Assembly: GCA_943371245.1 (NCBI GenBank)
Contig: CALRTY020000002.1
Coordinates: 124,001-188,000 of the forward strand
Source of the DNA: UBA5018 sp947463165
GTDB taxonomy: Bacteria > Cyanobacteriota > Cyanobacteriia > PCC-6307 > Cyanobiaceae
Length of the DNA: 64,000 nucleotides
Reading direction: 5' to 3'
Made by a program: the position numbers and the translations under genes. Positions within the stretch are counted from its first letter, which is position 1, and each line of letters starts with the position of its first letter. The notes under the pieces were generated by a model. It was not told where the DNA came from. It did no database searches and worked only from the letters and a program-made list of their open reading frames with translations. Positions 35,509 through 43,918 of this stretch are shown here, piece by piece.

Positions 35509-36207
35509 TCAGCTGAGCTGGGCCAGTTCCGCCAGCAACTTTTGGGTGGCGTGGAAGGCGACCTCGCTCTCGGCCAGCAGCTGCTCCTCCTCGGCGTCGG
35601 AGAGCTCCAGGGCTTCGTAGCCGTCGTGGAGCTGCTGCTTGAGTTCGGCGATCGGCGCCGAGAACAGCCAAAAATCGAGAGCGGGCAAACCGTGGGCCGC
35701 CAGGATGGCGCCGGCCCGCTGCGCCAGCTGCTGGCCGCCGGAGAGGTCGCCGCCGTAGCGCACGTAGACGTGGGCCAGCAAGCGGTGGGGGGCTTGCCGG
35801 GCCAGGCCTTCCAGCCGCTCCAGCCAGGCGGCGGCGGCCGCCGAGGGGGGCGTGGCCGGAAGCGCCGCCAGGCGGGCGCAATCGCGATCCAGTGCCGGGC
35901 GCCGGGCCAGGACCGCCCAGGGGATTTGATGGGCGCCCAGGGCCGAGGCCAGCCCTGGAGCCCGTTCCTCCAACAGGGCATAGGCGGGGGCCAGGGCGCG
36001 GATCAAGGCCGCCAGTTGCAGTGGCGTGGCCTCGCCTGCCAGCAGGGAGCGGGGGAAGGCCATGCCCTCCGCCTGGTGGTGCGCCTTGCCGATGCGGCCA
36101 TGCAGGCGGCGCAACCGCGGGCCGAGGCCGTGGCGGCGAACCCCGTCGTCGGCAGAGGCTTGATCTGAGATGGAAGCGCTGGGAGCGATGGTCACGGGGG
36201 TGGACAT
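35509..36207 (-). CDS. ho2: Heme oxygenase, low-oxygen type
   Basis: 232 residues, typical length for cyanobacterial heme oxygenase. The proximal haem ligand is in GKAHHQAEGM, and the distal helix region with HVYVRYGGDLSGGQQL is complete. It opens haem to biliverdin for phycobilins. Assignment as the micro-oxic paralogue (HO2) rests on the genomic setting beside acsF2 and hemN. A perfect inverted repeat ATAAC-N8-GTTAT lies 40-57 bp upstream. Confidence 0.92.
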   Translation of the reverse strand: MSTPVTIAPSASISDQASADDGVRRHGLGPRLRRLHGRIGKAHHQAEGMAFPRSLLAGEATPLQLAALIRALAPAYALLEERAPGLASALGAHQIPWAVLARRPALDRDCARLAALPATPPSAAAAAWLERLEGLARQAPHRLLAHVYVRYGGDLSGGQQLAQRAGAILAAHGLPALDFWLFSAPIAELKQQLHDGYEALELSDAEEEQLLAESEVAFHATQKLLAELAQLS

Positions 36208-36246
36208 GGCGAGAGCGGCGATCGGGGAGTGGAGTTTATTCACGGT

Positions 36247-36264
36247 ATAACGATACTGTGTTAT
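36247..36264. promoter_or_regulatory. Inverted repeat upstream of ho2
   Basis: ATAAC (36247-36251), eight bases, GTTAT (36260-36264). It shares ATAACGA with a site before acsF2 at 37766. It may bind the divergent ArsR-type regulator; this is inference. Confidence 0.5.
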
Positions 36265-36535
36265 GCAGTCTTGCGGTTGCCATTTCTCTGCGTCTCTGCG
36301 TCTCGCGTTTCGGTGGCAGCGGGCCGAGTGCGTCTCCGCAGCCTGTCTCCCTGCCTCCGCTGGCTCCAAGCCGGCCCAGCGGCTAGCTCCGCCCAATCGC
36401 CGGCTGACAGGGCTGCCAGCCGCCCGAAATGCCGATCAGCCAGCCTCTCGCCCCCGATCCCCAGGGCGTTGATACGGCTGTGGACGCTGCAGTTGCTGGC
36501 CCTGCGGCAGTCGATTCGCTCTCGGGGGAAGGTGG

Positions 36536-37612
36536 TCATGCCACGGCTCCGGCAGCGCCGCTGGCCTGGTGGCCCGGCCGCATCGGCTGGCTGAACTGGC
36601 GCAGCAGCAGAGCGCCAAAGCGCAACTGCAAGCCAAATTTGCGCAGGCCCTGGCCGGCGGCTCCTGCGGCCTGAATCGCCCGGTAGGTATCCACGATTTG
36701 ATCGCGCAGGGCCAGGTAGCGGCTGCTGTCGAGATCGAATACCCAGGGAAAGGCGCGGCCGGCGGTGCGGTTGGTCTGGCGGATCACTTCCGCATCAAAG
36801 CTGGCCGGATCCATGCCGAGAATCCGGTAGAAATTTCCCCGCTCACCCACCGTGAGGCTGTGGGTGAGGAATACGCTTCACAGAAAGAAGCGACTGAGTA
36901 ACCGACCGCGCAGCCCGCGCTTTAGTTGGGGCCAGCAGCGGATCAGCAGATTGAAGATGTCGCCGTGGCGGTTTTCGTCCTGACACCAGGGTTCAAAGAA
37001 ATCGAATAGCGGCGCGAAGGCATTCTCTGGATGGGCCTTGAGATGCCGATCGATCAGGATGTAGCGCCAGTAGCCGATCTTCTCGGAGAGATATAGTGAA
37101 TAGAGCACCCAGCTCAGCGGGAACCAGATCACCGGGCGCTTGCTGCTCAGGCTGGGCAGATCGATGCTGATGCCCTCGGCCACCAGGGCCCGGTTGAGGA
37201 AGCCGGCATGGCGGGCCTCATCGCGGGCCATCAATTGGAACAGTCTTCCCAGCTCCTGCCGTTGGGCCTGGAACAGGCGGCGGGAGAGCTCTTTGAACAG
37301 CAGGAAACCCGAGAATTCCGACACGCAGGAACGCACCAAATAGCTCTCGTAGGCCTGCTTCTCCCCAGGCGAGAGGGCCTGCCACCGAGCCAGGGGCGCC
37401 TGGCGATCGAAGTGATCGCGGTTGTAGTCGGCCTTCATCTCGCCGAGCATCGCCTCAAAGGCGGGCCGCTCCAGGTCGAGGTAGGTGCGGGCGGCCTTGT
37501 CGATCTCAGTGGTGTAGAAGCGCGGGGCGAGCAGGTCTTCCCGCAGGTGCGGGGCGGCAGGGTTGGCCGGGACGTGGGCCGGGGCGCTGATAGGGGTGCT
37601 GGCAGGGGTCAT
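36536..37612 (-). pseudogene. acsF2: Mg-protoporphyrin IX monomethyl ester oxidative cyclase, second form, split by an in-frame TGA
   Basis: The frame from ATG 37612 (MTPASTP) to 36536 would encode 357 residues, the normal AcsF length. It has RFYTTEID, and the di-iron EXXH motifs DEARHAGFL and DENRHGDIF. A TGA at 36878-36880 follows LLSRFFL, and the same frame goes on as SVFLTHSLTV, GNFYRILGMDP and QTNRTAGRAF, the expected C-terminus. So there is one nonsense codon and no frameshift. Without the last third the enzyme would probably be inactive. Sequencing error, a recent mutation or read-through are the possibilities. First of the row acsF2-ho2-hemN, which in Synechocystis is the low-oxygen operon. 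A copy for normal oxygen (acsF1) must lie elsewhere. Confidence 0.88.
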
Positions 37613-38121
37613 GGGGGGCAGGGCGAGGGGATTGCTCGGCGACAGGCGCCTCAGCGGCGGGTGGAGCTGGCCAGGGGAGGCATTGGTGACGCCAGACCAG
37701 CGGGCGGACAGGGCGCCAGCGGCGACGAGGGGGAGTTGTCGACCAGGGGACCACGGTTCTGTGCCATAACGACATCGTGATGATACGAGATCCTCAAGAT
37801 GGCCTAGCGCCATTCAATCGCGATAAACTTCCCCTGTTGCCGCCGGGTCGCCTCGCTACCTCGCTGCCCGCCGCCAAGCCGCCACCCATCGCTCCGCTAA
37901 GCAGCTGCTCGCCTCACCGCCCCACCACCCCACCGCCTGTCTCGCCGCCTGCCGCCAAGCAGCTCTCTGCCTTGTCTCCTCGCCCCCTCACCCCAGCCGC
38001 GCCGCCCGGTCGCCATCCACCGCTCGCCTCGCTGCCCAGCAGCTCCAGCCGCACCGCCAGCCCCAGCCCCAGCTCCTCTCCCTTCCCCTGCCTATCCATG
38101 CCCCCGTCCATACCCCCGTCC
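37613..38121. promoter_or_regulatory. Divergent regulatory region between acsF2 and the ArsR-type gene
   Basis: ATAACGACATCGTGATGAT at 37766-37784, with an overlapping inverted repeat TCGT (37775-37778) - GATGAT - ACGA (37785-37788). The right part (37850-38120) is a Pro/Ser-rich low-complexity stretch, open in frame with the regulator, but it is not likely to be translated. A 12-bp unit CCCCCGTCCAT(A/G) is doubled just before the regulator ATG. Confidence 0.5.
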
Positions 38122-38427
38122 ATGGAAGCCCTGGCCGAATATTTGAAAGTGTTCTCAGAGCCGAACCGGTTGGCGGTGCTGGAGGCCCTGCGCGGCGGCG
38201 CCCTGAACGTGACCGCCGTGGTGGAGAAGACCGGCCTCAGCCAGGCCCTGGTTTCCAAGCACCTCAAAATGCTCACCATCGCCGGGGTGGTGAAGCGTCA
38301 ACCGGAAGGCAGCCTGGTGTTCTACGAAGTGATCGACAAGGGCGTGTTCAAACTGTTGGCCAAGGCCGAAAAGCTGATGCTCGACGGGCGCCGTCAGCAG
38401 CTGGACGCCCTCGCCGCCATCTTCTGA
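38122..38427 (+). CDS. ArsR-family winged-helix transcriptional regulator
   Basis: 101 residues: AEYLKVFSEPNRLAVLEAL is the usual ArsR opening, then VTAVVEKTGLSQALVSKHLKML is the recognition helix, followed by the wing GVVKRQPEGSLVFYEV. The metal-binding ELCVCDL of the arsenic sensors is missing, so the effector is not obvious. Divergent from acsF2-ho2-hemN, it is a likely regulator of that row. In Synechocystis this operon is controlled by the MarR-family ChlR, a different protein. Its stop overlaps the pentapeptide gene by one base (TGATG). Confidence 0.88.
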   Translation: MEALAEYLKVFSEPNRLAVLEALRGGALNVTAVVEKTGLSQALVSKHLKMLTIAGVVKRQPEGSLVFYEVIDKGVFKLLAKAEKLMLDGRRQQLDALAAIF

Positions 38428-39062
38428 TGGCCAGCGACCACCGGCATCAGCCCCTCGACCTGAGGGGGCTGCGGGCGGCCCTGGCCGAGGGGCGACGCCA
38501 CTTCCCGGGGCTGAGACTCGGCGATCTCGACGGCGTGGATCTGGATCTCAGCGACTGCGATCTGCACGGCAGCTGCTTCAAAGAGGCGCGTTTTGGACGG
38601 GCAAGCCTGCGCCAGGCCAACTTGGAGAGCTGCGGCTTCCAGCAGGCCCTGCTCTGGGGCGCCGACCTGTCGGGGGCCCAGGCCAAGCGCTCTTTTTGGC
38701 ATGGGGCCGATCTCAGCGGCTCCCGGCTCCAGGGCGCTGATTTCAGCGGTGCCCTGCTGCATCGCACCTGCCTGCGGGGGGTGGTGGCCGCCGGCAGCCA
38801 CTGGCGGGAAGCCCGGCTGGTGGAGGCCGACTTCCGCAGCGGTCTCGATCAACTCACCGATCTAGGGGGGGCCGATTTTCAGGGGGCAGATCTGAGCTTT
38901 GCCCTGTTGCAGGGAGCGCAGCTGCCCGGTGCCGACCTGCGGGGCGCCTGCCTCTACGCCACCGATCTGCGCAACGCCGACCTGCGGCAGGCGGATTTGC
39001 GGGGCTGTGATCTGGCGGACTGCCAGCTCGACGGCTGCTGGATGGAGGGAGCCCGGCTCTAG
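38427..39062 (+). CDS. Pentapeptide repeat protein
   Basis: 211 residues, of which about 150 are pentapeptide repeats of the A(D/N)LXX type: ADLSG, ADFSG, ADLRG, ADLRQ, ADLRG. The fold is a right-handed quadrilateral beta helix; functions range from structural to DNA gyrase protection. Translationally coupled to the ArsR-type regulator. After the stop the DNA continues as four 15-bp units in the same frame (GTGL-stop, GIVFQ, GTGL-stop), as if the array had been extended past its own stop codon. Confidence 0.9.
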   Translation: MASDHRHQPLDLRGLRAALAEGRRHFPGLRLGDLDGVDLDLSDCDLHGSCFKEARFGRASLRQANLESCGFQQALLWGADLSGAQAKRSFWHGADLSGSRLQGADFSGALLHRTCLRGVVAAGSHWREARLVEADFRSGLDQLTDLGGADFQGADLSFALLQGAQLPGADLRGACLYATDLRNADLRQADLRGCDLADCQLDGCWMEGARL

Positions 39063-39116
39063 GGCACTGGTCTCTAGGGCATTGTTTTCCAGGGCACTGG
39101 TCTCTAGGGGCAATCG
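39057..39116. repeat. 15-bp tandem repeat starting at the pentapeptide gene stop
   Basis: Four units of CTCTAGGGCACTGGT. TAG is kept in units 1, 2 and 4 and is CAG in unit 3. Confidence 0.92.
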
Positions 39117-39270
39117 GCTCAAGGCCCGCCTGCTCAGCGCCAGCATGCTCAATGGCAGCCCGCTGGGGCGATAGCGCTGAAACCTGCTGCCTCCACTTCT
39201 CGGCTCGGCGCCCGCCGTCAGGGATGTCGGCCGGGCAGGTGATGCTGGCCGCTCCGATGGGCTTGATCTG

Positions 39271-39831
39271 TCAGCGCCAATCAAGACCGGGAAGCCAGGG
39301 AATGATCGCCGGGGTAGTGGCGCGATAGGCGCTGTAGTTGGCATGGATCTGCAGCAGGCATTTTTCTTCCCGGCCGGCCTTGCCGCTGAGCAGTACAGCC
39401 AGGGCGAGCAGCAGGGCCAGGTGCAACAGGCTGCCCAGGGCCAGCACTGTGCCCAGGGAGCACAGCAGGAGCGCCTGATAGAGCGGATGGCGGCAGCGGC
39501 CGTAGGCGCCGCTGGTGATCAGGGCCGCGCCGGTCATCGGTTGCGGCAGGGGCGTGAGGCTGGGCCCGAGATTGAACAGCGCCTGGCTCGCCAGCAGCAG
39601 TCCTAGGGCAAAAGTGCTCCAGCCCAGCAGCTGCATAGCCAGCGGCCAGACGATCCCAAAGCTGGCGGGGGCTGGCAGGGGTGGCAGCAGGTGGAGGGCG
39701 ATCAGCGACAGCTGGCCGATCAGCCACCACTCGCCGTGGCGGTTATCGCCCAGGCCCCGCCAACTGAATCCCCACTGGGCCAGTTGTTTAGTCAGCTGTT
39801 CGGTCAGCTGGTCGGCCAGCGATGAGCTCAT
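39271..39831 (-). CDS. Methyltransferase family membrane protein (ICMT/PEMT-like)
   Basis: 186 residues with four membrane spans and the motif of isoprenylcysteine and phospholipid methyltransferases: LITSGAYGRCRHPLYQALLL, then the GREEKCLLQIHANYSAY segment. It resembles the methyltransferases of small cyanobacterial membrane proteins; the substrate is unknown. The start overlaps the stop of the upstream methyltransferase (ATGA), so the two are co-transcribed. Confidence 0.82.
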   Translation of the reverse strand: MSSSLADQLTEQLTKQLAQWGFSWRGLGDNRHGEWWLIGQLSLIALHLLPPLPAPASFGIVWPLAMQLLGWSTFALGLLLASQALFNLGPSLTPLPQPMTGAALITSGAYGRCRHPLYQALLLCSLGTVLALGSLLHLALLLALAVLLSGKAGREEKCLLQIHANYSAYRATTPAIIPWLPGLDWR

Positions 39832-40466
39832 GGGGCGCGCCGCCAAAGTGCCAGCCATTCATCCTCTCGGCTCTGCAACGATCCCCGGGCTGGCTCCCAC
39901 AGCTCTGGTACAAATCCGGCACCAGAAAGCTGCTGGTGCAGCTGCTGCGGATCGCTGCCATAGGGCGGCCCCCCCTGGCGGCGGTGACACCAGAACAGGC
40001 CCAGCAGCCAGCCGTTGGGTTTGAGCAGGTGGTGCAGCTGGGCCAGATAGGCATCGCGCTGGGCCGGATCGATGGCGCAGAAACAGGTGTGCTCAAGCAC
40101 GCCGTTGAGGCTGCCAGCCCCCAGGCCTTCGGCTGCCAGGGCCTGGCGATCCAGCAGATCGGCCTGCAGCCAGCGCAGCTGGGCGCCACTATCGCCATGG
40201 AGCCGACGGGCCTCTGCCAGGGCTTCTTCGCTGAAATCCAGCCCCACCGCTTGGAAGCCGCCAGCGGCCAATAGGGCGGCCTCATGCCCCCGTCCACAAC
40301 CGGGCACCAGCACCAGCCCGGGGGGCTGGGGGGCGCGGCGGTCTGCCTGCAAAAAGCGTTGCAGGGGCGGGGCGGGCCGGCCCAACTCCCAGCCATCGCT
40401 GCCATCGCGGTAGCGCTGGTCCCAGAAGGCCGCAGCCCCGGAGCCGCCGGAAGCCATGGCAAGCAA
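39828..40466 (-). CDS. SAM-dependent methyltransferase, thiopurine methyltransferase-like
   Basis: 212 residues. WELGRPAPPLQRFL is the typical opening of the TPMT/thiol methyltransferase group. The SAM site is VLVPGCGRGHEAALLAAGGF, then VGLDFSEEAL and the end CHRRQGGPPYGSDP. It may methylate small thiols, halides or tellurite/selenite; the sequence does not decide. Divergent from gor with 54 bp between them. Confidence 0.85.
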   Translation of the reverse strand: MLAMASGGSGAAAFWDQRYRDGSDGWELGRPAPPLQRFLQADRRAPQPPGLVLVPGCGRGHEAALLAAGGFQAVGLDFSEEALAEARRLHGDSGAQLRWLQADLLDRQALAAEGLGAGSLNGVLEHTCFCAIDPAQRDAYLAQLHHLLKPNGWLLGLFWCHRRQGGPPYGSDPQQLHQQLSGAGFVPELWEPARGSLQSREDEWLALWRRAP

Positions 40467-40520
40467 GGCGAGGGATTAGATCCTCGGCCAGCATGCCCCC
40501 ACCCCCGCAGCATCTGTTCC

Positions 40521-41882
40521 ATGGACGACCACTTCGATTTGATCGTGCTCGGCGCCGGCTCCGGCGGGCTGGCGGCGGCCAAGCGGGCCGCCAGCTACGG
40601 CGCCCGGGTGGCGATTGTGGAGGGCGACCGGGTGGGGGGCACCTGCGTGATCCGCGGTTGCGTGCCCAAAAAATTGTTGGTGTATGGCTCCGCCTACCGG
40701 CACCTGCTGGCCGATGCCGCCAGCTACGGCTGGCAACTAGACGGCTATCGCCATGACGGGGCCACCCTGCTGGCCAACGTGCGCGCCGAGGTGGATCGGC
40801 TGAACAATCTGCATATCGGCTTTTTAGAAAAGGCTGGCGTGGAGCTGGTGCGGGGCTGGGGCAGTTTTAGTGGTAGCCACAGCCTGCGGGTGCGCTCGGC
40901 CGATGGCGCTAGCCGCGAACTGACGGCGGATCGGCTGCTGATTGCGGTGGGGGGCCGGCCCCAGCGCCCCGCCATCCCCGGCGCCGAACTGGCCTGGGTG
41001 AGCGACGACATCTTCCTGCTGGAGTCGCTGCCGGCGGCGGTGGCGATCGTGGGGGCGGGCTTCATCGCCTGTGAATTCGCCTGCATCCTGCAGGGATTGG
41101 GCGTAAAGGTGACCCAACTGGTGCGCGGCGATCACCTGCTGCGGGGTTTTGATCGCGAGGCCAGCCGGGCGGTGCAGGAGGGCATGGAGGCCGCCGGCAT
41201 CGAGATCCGCTTTGGCCAGAGCCAACTTGGCATCGGTGGCACCAGCCCAGACAACCTGGTGGTGAGCAGCGAAAGCGGCGAGCCGATCAGCGGCTGCGGC
41301 GTGCTGTTGGCCACCGGTCGGCGGCCCTTCCTGGAGGGGCTGGAGCTGGAAGCCGCAGGCGTGGCGGTGGAGGGCGATCGGATCCCGGTGGATGGCGACC
41401 AGCGCACCAATATCGCCCACATCTATGCGGTGGGCGATGTAACCGACCGCATTTGTCTGACGCCGGTGGCAGTAGACGAGGGGAGAGCTATGGCCGACAG
41501 CATCTACGGCCAGAAACCGCGCCAGGTGAACCACAACCTGGTGGCCGCCGCAGTTTTCTCCCAGCCGGAACTGGCCAGCGTGGGCCTCACGGAAGAACAG
41601 GCCATAGCTCTTTATGGCCTAGATGGGATCAAGGTGCACAGAGCCCGCTTCCGGCCTATGCACCAGGCGCTACCAAAGCGCGATCCCAAGGTGCTGCTGA
41701 AGCTGATCGTGGAAACAACTGGCGGCAAGGTGGTGGGTTGCCACATGGTGGGCGACCATGCCGCCGAAATTATTCAAATGGCCGCCATCGCCATCGGCAT
41801 GGGCGCCACCAAGGCAGATTTCGATCGCACCATGGCCCTGCATCCCTCCGTAGCCGAAGAATTTGTGACCATGCCGAATTAG
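40521..41882 (+). CDS. gor: Glutathione reductase
   Basis: 453 residues. FAD motif GAGSGGLAA (11-19), redox-active Cys42 and Cys47 in GGTCVIRGCVPKK, NADPH-domain GAGFIACEFA, and C-terminal HPSVAEEFVT supplying the active-site His. It keeps glutathione reduced. The stop TAG is the first of five 19-bp repeat units. Confidence 0.95.
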   Translation: MDDHFDLIVLGAGSGGLAAAKRAASYGARVAIVEGDRVGGTCVIRGCVPKKLLVYGSAYRHLLADAASYGWQLDGYRHDGATLLANVRAEVDRLNNLHIGFLEKAGVELVRGWGSFSGSHSLRVRSADGASRELTADRLLIAVGGRPQRPAIPGAELAWVSDDIFLLESLPAAVAIVGAGFIACEFACILQGLGVKVTQLVRGDHLLRGFDREASRAVQEGMEAAGIEIRFGQSQLGIGGTSPDNLVVSSESGEPISGCGVLLATGRRPFLEGLELEAAGVAVEGDRIPVDGDQRTNIAHIYAVGDVTDRICLTPVAVDEGRAMADSIYGQKPRQVNHNLVAAAVFSQPELASVGLTEEQAIALYGLDGIKVHRARFRPMHQALPKRDPKVLLKLIVETTGGKVVGCHMVGDHAAEIIQMAAIAIGMGATKADFDRTMALHPSVAEEFVTMPN

Positions 41883-41974
41883 TTTGCGGGGCCTGTCTTA
41901 GTTGGCTGGGCCGGGTTTACTTGGTGGGGCCGGTGTTAGTTGGCGAGTCTGGCATTAGTTGGCCGACGGGCGTG
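41880..41974. repeat. 19-bp tandem array beginning exactly at the gor stop codon
   Basis: TAG or TAC occurs at 41880, 41899, 41918, 41937 and 41956, each followed by TT(G/T)G and a GC-rich tail. Units are diverged but the 19-bp period is exact. Confidence 0.88.
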
Positions 41975-42046
41975 GCTGGAGTTCTATTGCTCCAGGGCGC
42001 CATGTTTTGCCGAACCATGCATAAAGACATCTAGCTATCTACTAGG

Positions 42047-42138
42047 CTTGCCGATGAAGCTTGCCGATGAAGCTTGCCGATGAAACTTGCCGATGAAACT
42101 TGCCGATGAAACTTGCGATGAAGCCTGTGATCAAGCTT
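42047..42138. repeat. 13-bp tandem array, five near-exact units plus two decayed
   Basis: CTTGCCGATGAA(G/A) repeats at 13-bp spacing from 42047, followed by two 12-bp variants. It lies between gor and the convergent MBL gene. Six AAGCTTG(C) or AACTTGC joints are visible. Confidence 0.93.
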
Positions 42139-42158
42139 GCCCTGGAGTAAGGCCGGAA

Positions 42159-43055
42159 TTACTTAGTGGAGAGCACCATTCCTTCGCGTGCAAATATGGA
42201 ATTAGGAACTATCTCTCTGCAGCGTTTCTCAGTCATTCTAAGAAAATCGTCGTCGTGATCGGGGTCATGATGGGTGATCACGAGTTGCTTTGCGTTGGCT
42301 CTAATGGCCACTTCGGCTGCCTGTTCATAACTGCTATGCCCCCAGCCCCGCCTGGAGAGTAGCTCGTTGCTGGTATAGTTACCATCGTGGATAAGGATAT
42401 CGGCATTGCGTGCCAGGGCGACGATGTTTTCATCGATTGCCTGGCCATGTTCAATGTCTGTGCAGATCACCACTGAGTGACCATCGCGGTCATACCTGTA
42501 GCTGTAGGCGCCTCCTGGATGGTTGTGCCTCACAGCGGTGATTCTGACAGGTATGCCATCAGGCGGCGTAAAAAGCTGGCTGTTGTTATTAAGTAGCAGA
42601 AAATCAAATCTGGCACCCATCTCATCCAAGGACACAGGAAAGAATGTGTCTTGCATTTGTGCTGCAAAAATATCTCTTAATCCTTTGTATTCACGGCTTC
42701 CTCCCTTGGCTAGAATTTTGATGTTAAATTTTGGGTTGTAGGCTGGAGCGAAGAAGGGGAAACCCTGAATGTGATCCCAGTGAAAATGAGAAAATGCAAT
42801 AAATATTTCGGTCTGATCGGTCTGCATCCTCAGAAAGTCTTGGCCTAGTTTTCTGATTCCAGTGCCTGCATCAATAATGCCAATTCGCTGGCTATCAGAG
42901 GCCATTATCTGAATGCAAGTTGTGTTGCCGCCGAATTCTATGTAGTTGGGGCCAGACACTGAGATGGACCCTCGGACACCATAGAATTTGACCTGCAGCA
43001 CCTGGTTCTCTCCCCCAAGGGTAATTGGTCTAAGGATTTTAGGGCACCTAGACAA
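42159..43055 (-). CDS. MBL-fold metallohydrolase
   Basis: 298 residues. Zinc ligands HFHWDHIQG, a further His in VRHNHPGGAY, the Asp in VICTDIEHG and the C-terminal His in ITHHDPDHDDD. It resembles the class of MBL proteins sometimes labelled cyclic-nucleotide phosphodiesterase-like; the activity is not known. GC content and codon use are clearly lower than in neighbouring genes, which suggests transfer. Start uncertain; a conserved beginning would be about residue 20 (LQVKFYGVRGSI). Confidence 0.85.
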   Translation of the reverse strand: MSRCPKILRPITLGGENQVLQVKFYGVRGSISVSGPNYIEFGGNTTCIQIMASDSQRIGIIDAGTGIRKLGQDFLRMQTDQTEIFIAFSHFHWDHIQGFPFFAPAYNPKFNIKILAKGGSREYKGLRDIFAAQMQDTFFPVSLDEMGARFDFLLLNNNSQLFTPPDGIPVRITAVRHNHPGGAYSYRYDRDGHSVVICTDIEHGQAIDENIVALARNADILIHDGNYTSNELLSRRGWGHSSYEQAAEVAIRANAKQLVITHHDPDHDDDFLRMTEKRCREIVPNSIFAREGMVLSTK

Positions 43056-43291
43056 ATCGCATATCCCACCGATCTCATCAGGCGAGAAGCGTTGCTACGA
43101 CTCGGTTAAGCTTGACTAGTGGCAGTCAAAGGGGCAGTTCTTCGAGGCGCACTCTCATGGCTGAGACCCCTAAAAATGCTCCCCACTGCGGCGAACCTAC
43201 TCCTCTTCCATCCTCCTTGGGGCCCCTCTGCATGGAAAGTTTATGCTTTTCATGCATTTTAGTGAGTGCGTGATTGTTTGTCTGGCGGCTC

Positions 43292-43888
43292 TTAGCTGGC
43301 AGGAGGTGGCATAACTGGAAAATAGCCATCGGCTCTCCAGGAGGCGCCATCCAATGCGGTGGCTTGGCACTGGGCTCGCAGGGGCTCAATGCGGCAGCTG
43401 CCGCGGGCCACCAGGCCCAGTGGCAGGGTTAGGGCTCGGCCGTTGCCGTCAAAAATGGCTGTGGAGATTGCATTTACTTCCAGAATTAAGGGAAGACGAG
43501 GCTTGCAGCGGCCATCGCTACCGCAGACCATTGATTGACTGCCTTTACTCACCACCCCCGCGAAAACTATATCCTCGTTGCCATAACGGCCGGTGTCGCC
43601 TAAGCTAAAGCGTACGCTTATGAGGCCGTCTAGATGCTGCTGAATGCGTAATTGCTCGCAGGGTCGTAAGGGTTTGCCTGTGCCGTTGGTGCTCACCTTG
43701 CAGCGCGCTAATCTCTCGCTATAGCGGCCAAAATCTATGTTTTGTGTGTCGGCAATGCTGTTGCTTGGCTGAGTTAGCGCCAAGACTGCCGCGCTCAGTA
43801 TTAAAATAGGAGGCCAGGTGGTGGTAAATTGTTTATGCTTGATCTTAGCCTTGACTCTTGTGCCTGGAGGTCGTGCTGTGATTGCCAT
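43292..43888 (-). CDS. Exported cysteine-containing protein, unknown
   Basis: 198 residues from ATG 43888 (an upstream ATG at 43918 adds ten). An export signal (WPPILILSAAVLALTQPSNSIA) is followed by a domain with six cysteines (RCK, PCEQ, VCGSDGRCK, SCR, QCQA) that could form disulfides. Not recognised. The base composition is lower in GC than the core genes, like the MBL gene beside it. Confidence 0.6.
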   Translation of the reverse strand: MAITARPPGTRVKAKIKHKQFTTTWPPILILSAAVLALTQPSNSIADTQNIDFGRYSERLARCKVSTNGTGKPLRPCEQLRIQQHLDGLISVRFSLGDTGRYGNEDIVFAGVVSKGSQSMVCGSDGRCKPRLPLILEVNAISTAIFDGNGRALTLPLGLVARGSCRIEPLRAQCQATALDGASWRADGYFPVMPPPAS

Positions 43889-43918
43889 GGCTAACCAGCT
43901 AGGTAGAATGAATAACAT

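Noticed and set aside
36878..36880. TGA in acsF2 as selenocysteine or a genetic code change
   Set aside because: AcsF is not a selenoprotein, there is no visible SECIS-type element, and other genes here use TGA as stop.
37777..38121. 115-residue N-terminal extension of the ArsR-type protein
   Set aside because: Pro/Ser low complexity that also contains the putative operator; ATG 38122 fits the family start.
42047..42138. CRISPR array
   Set aside because: Units are directly adjacent with no unique spacers and are only 13 bp; no cas genes in the window.
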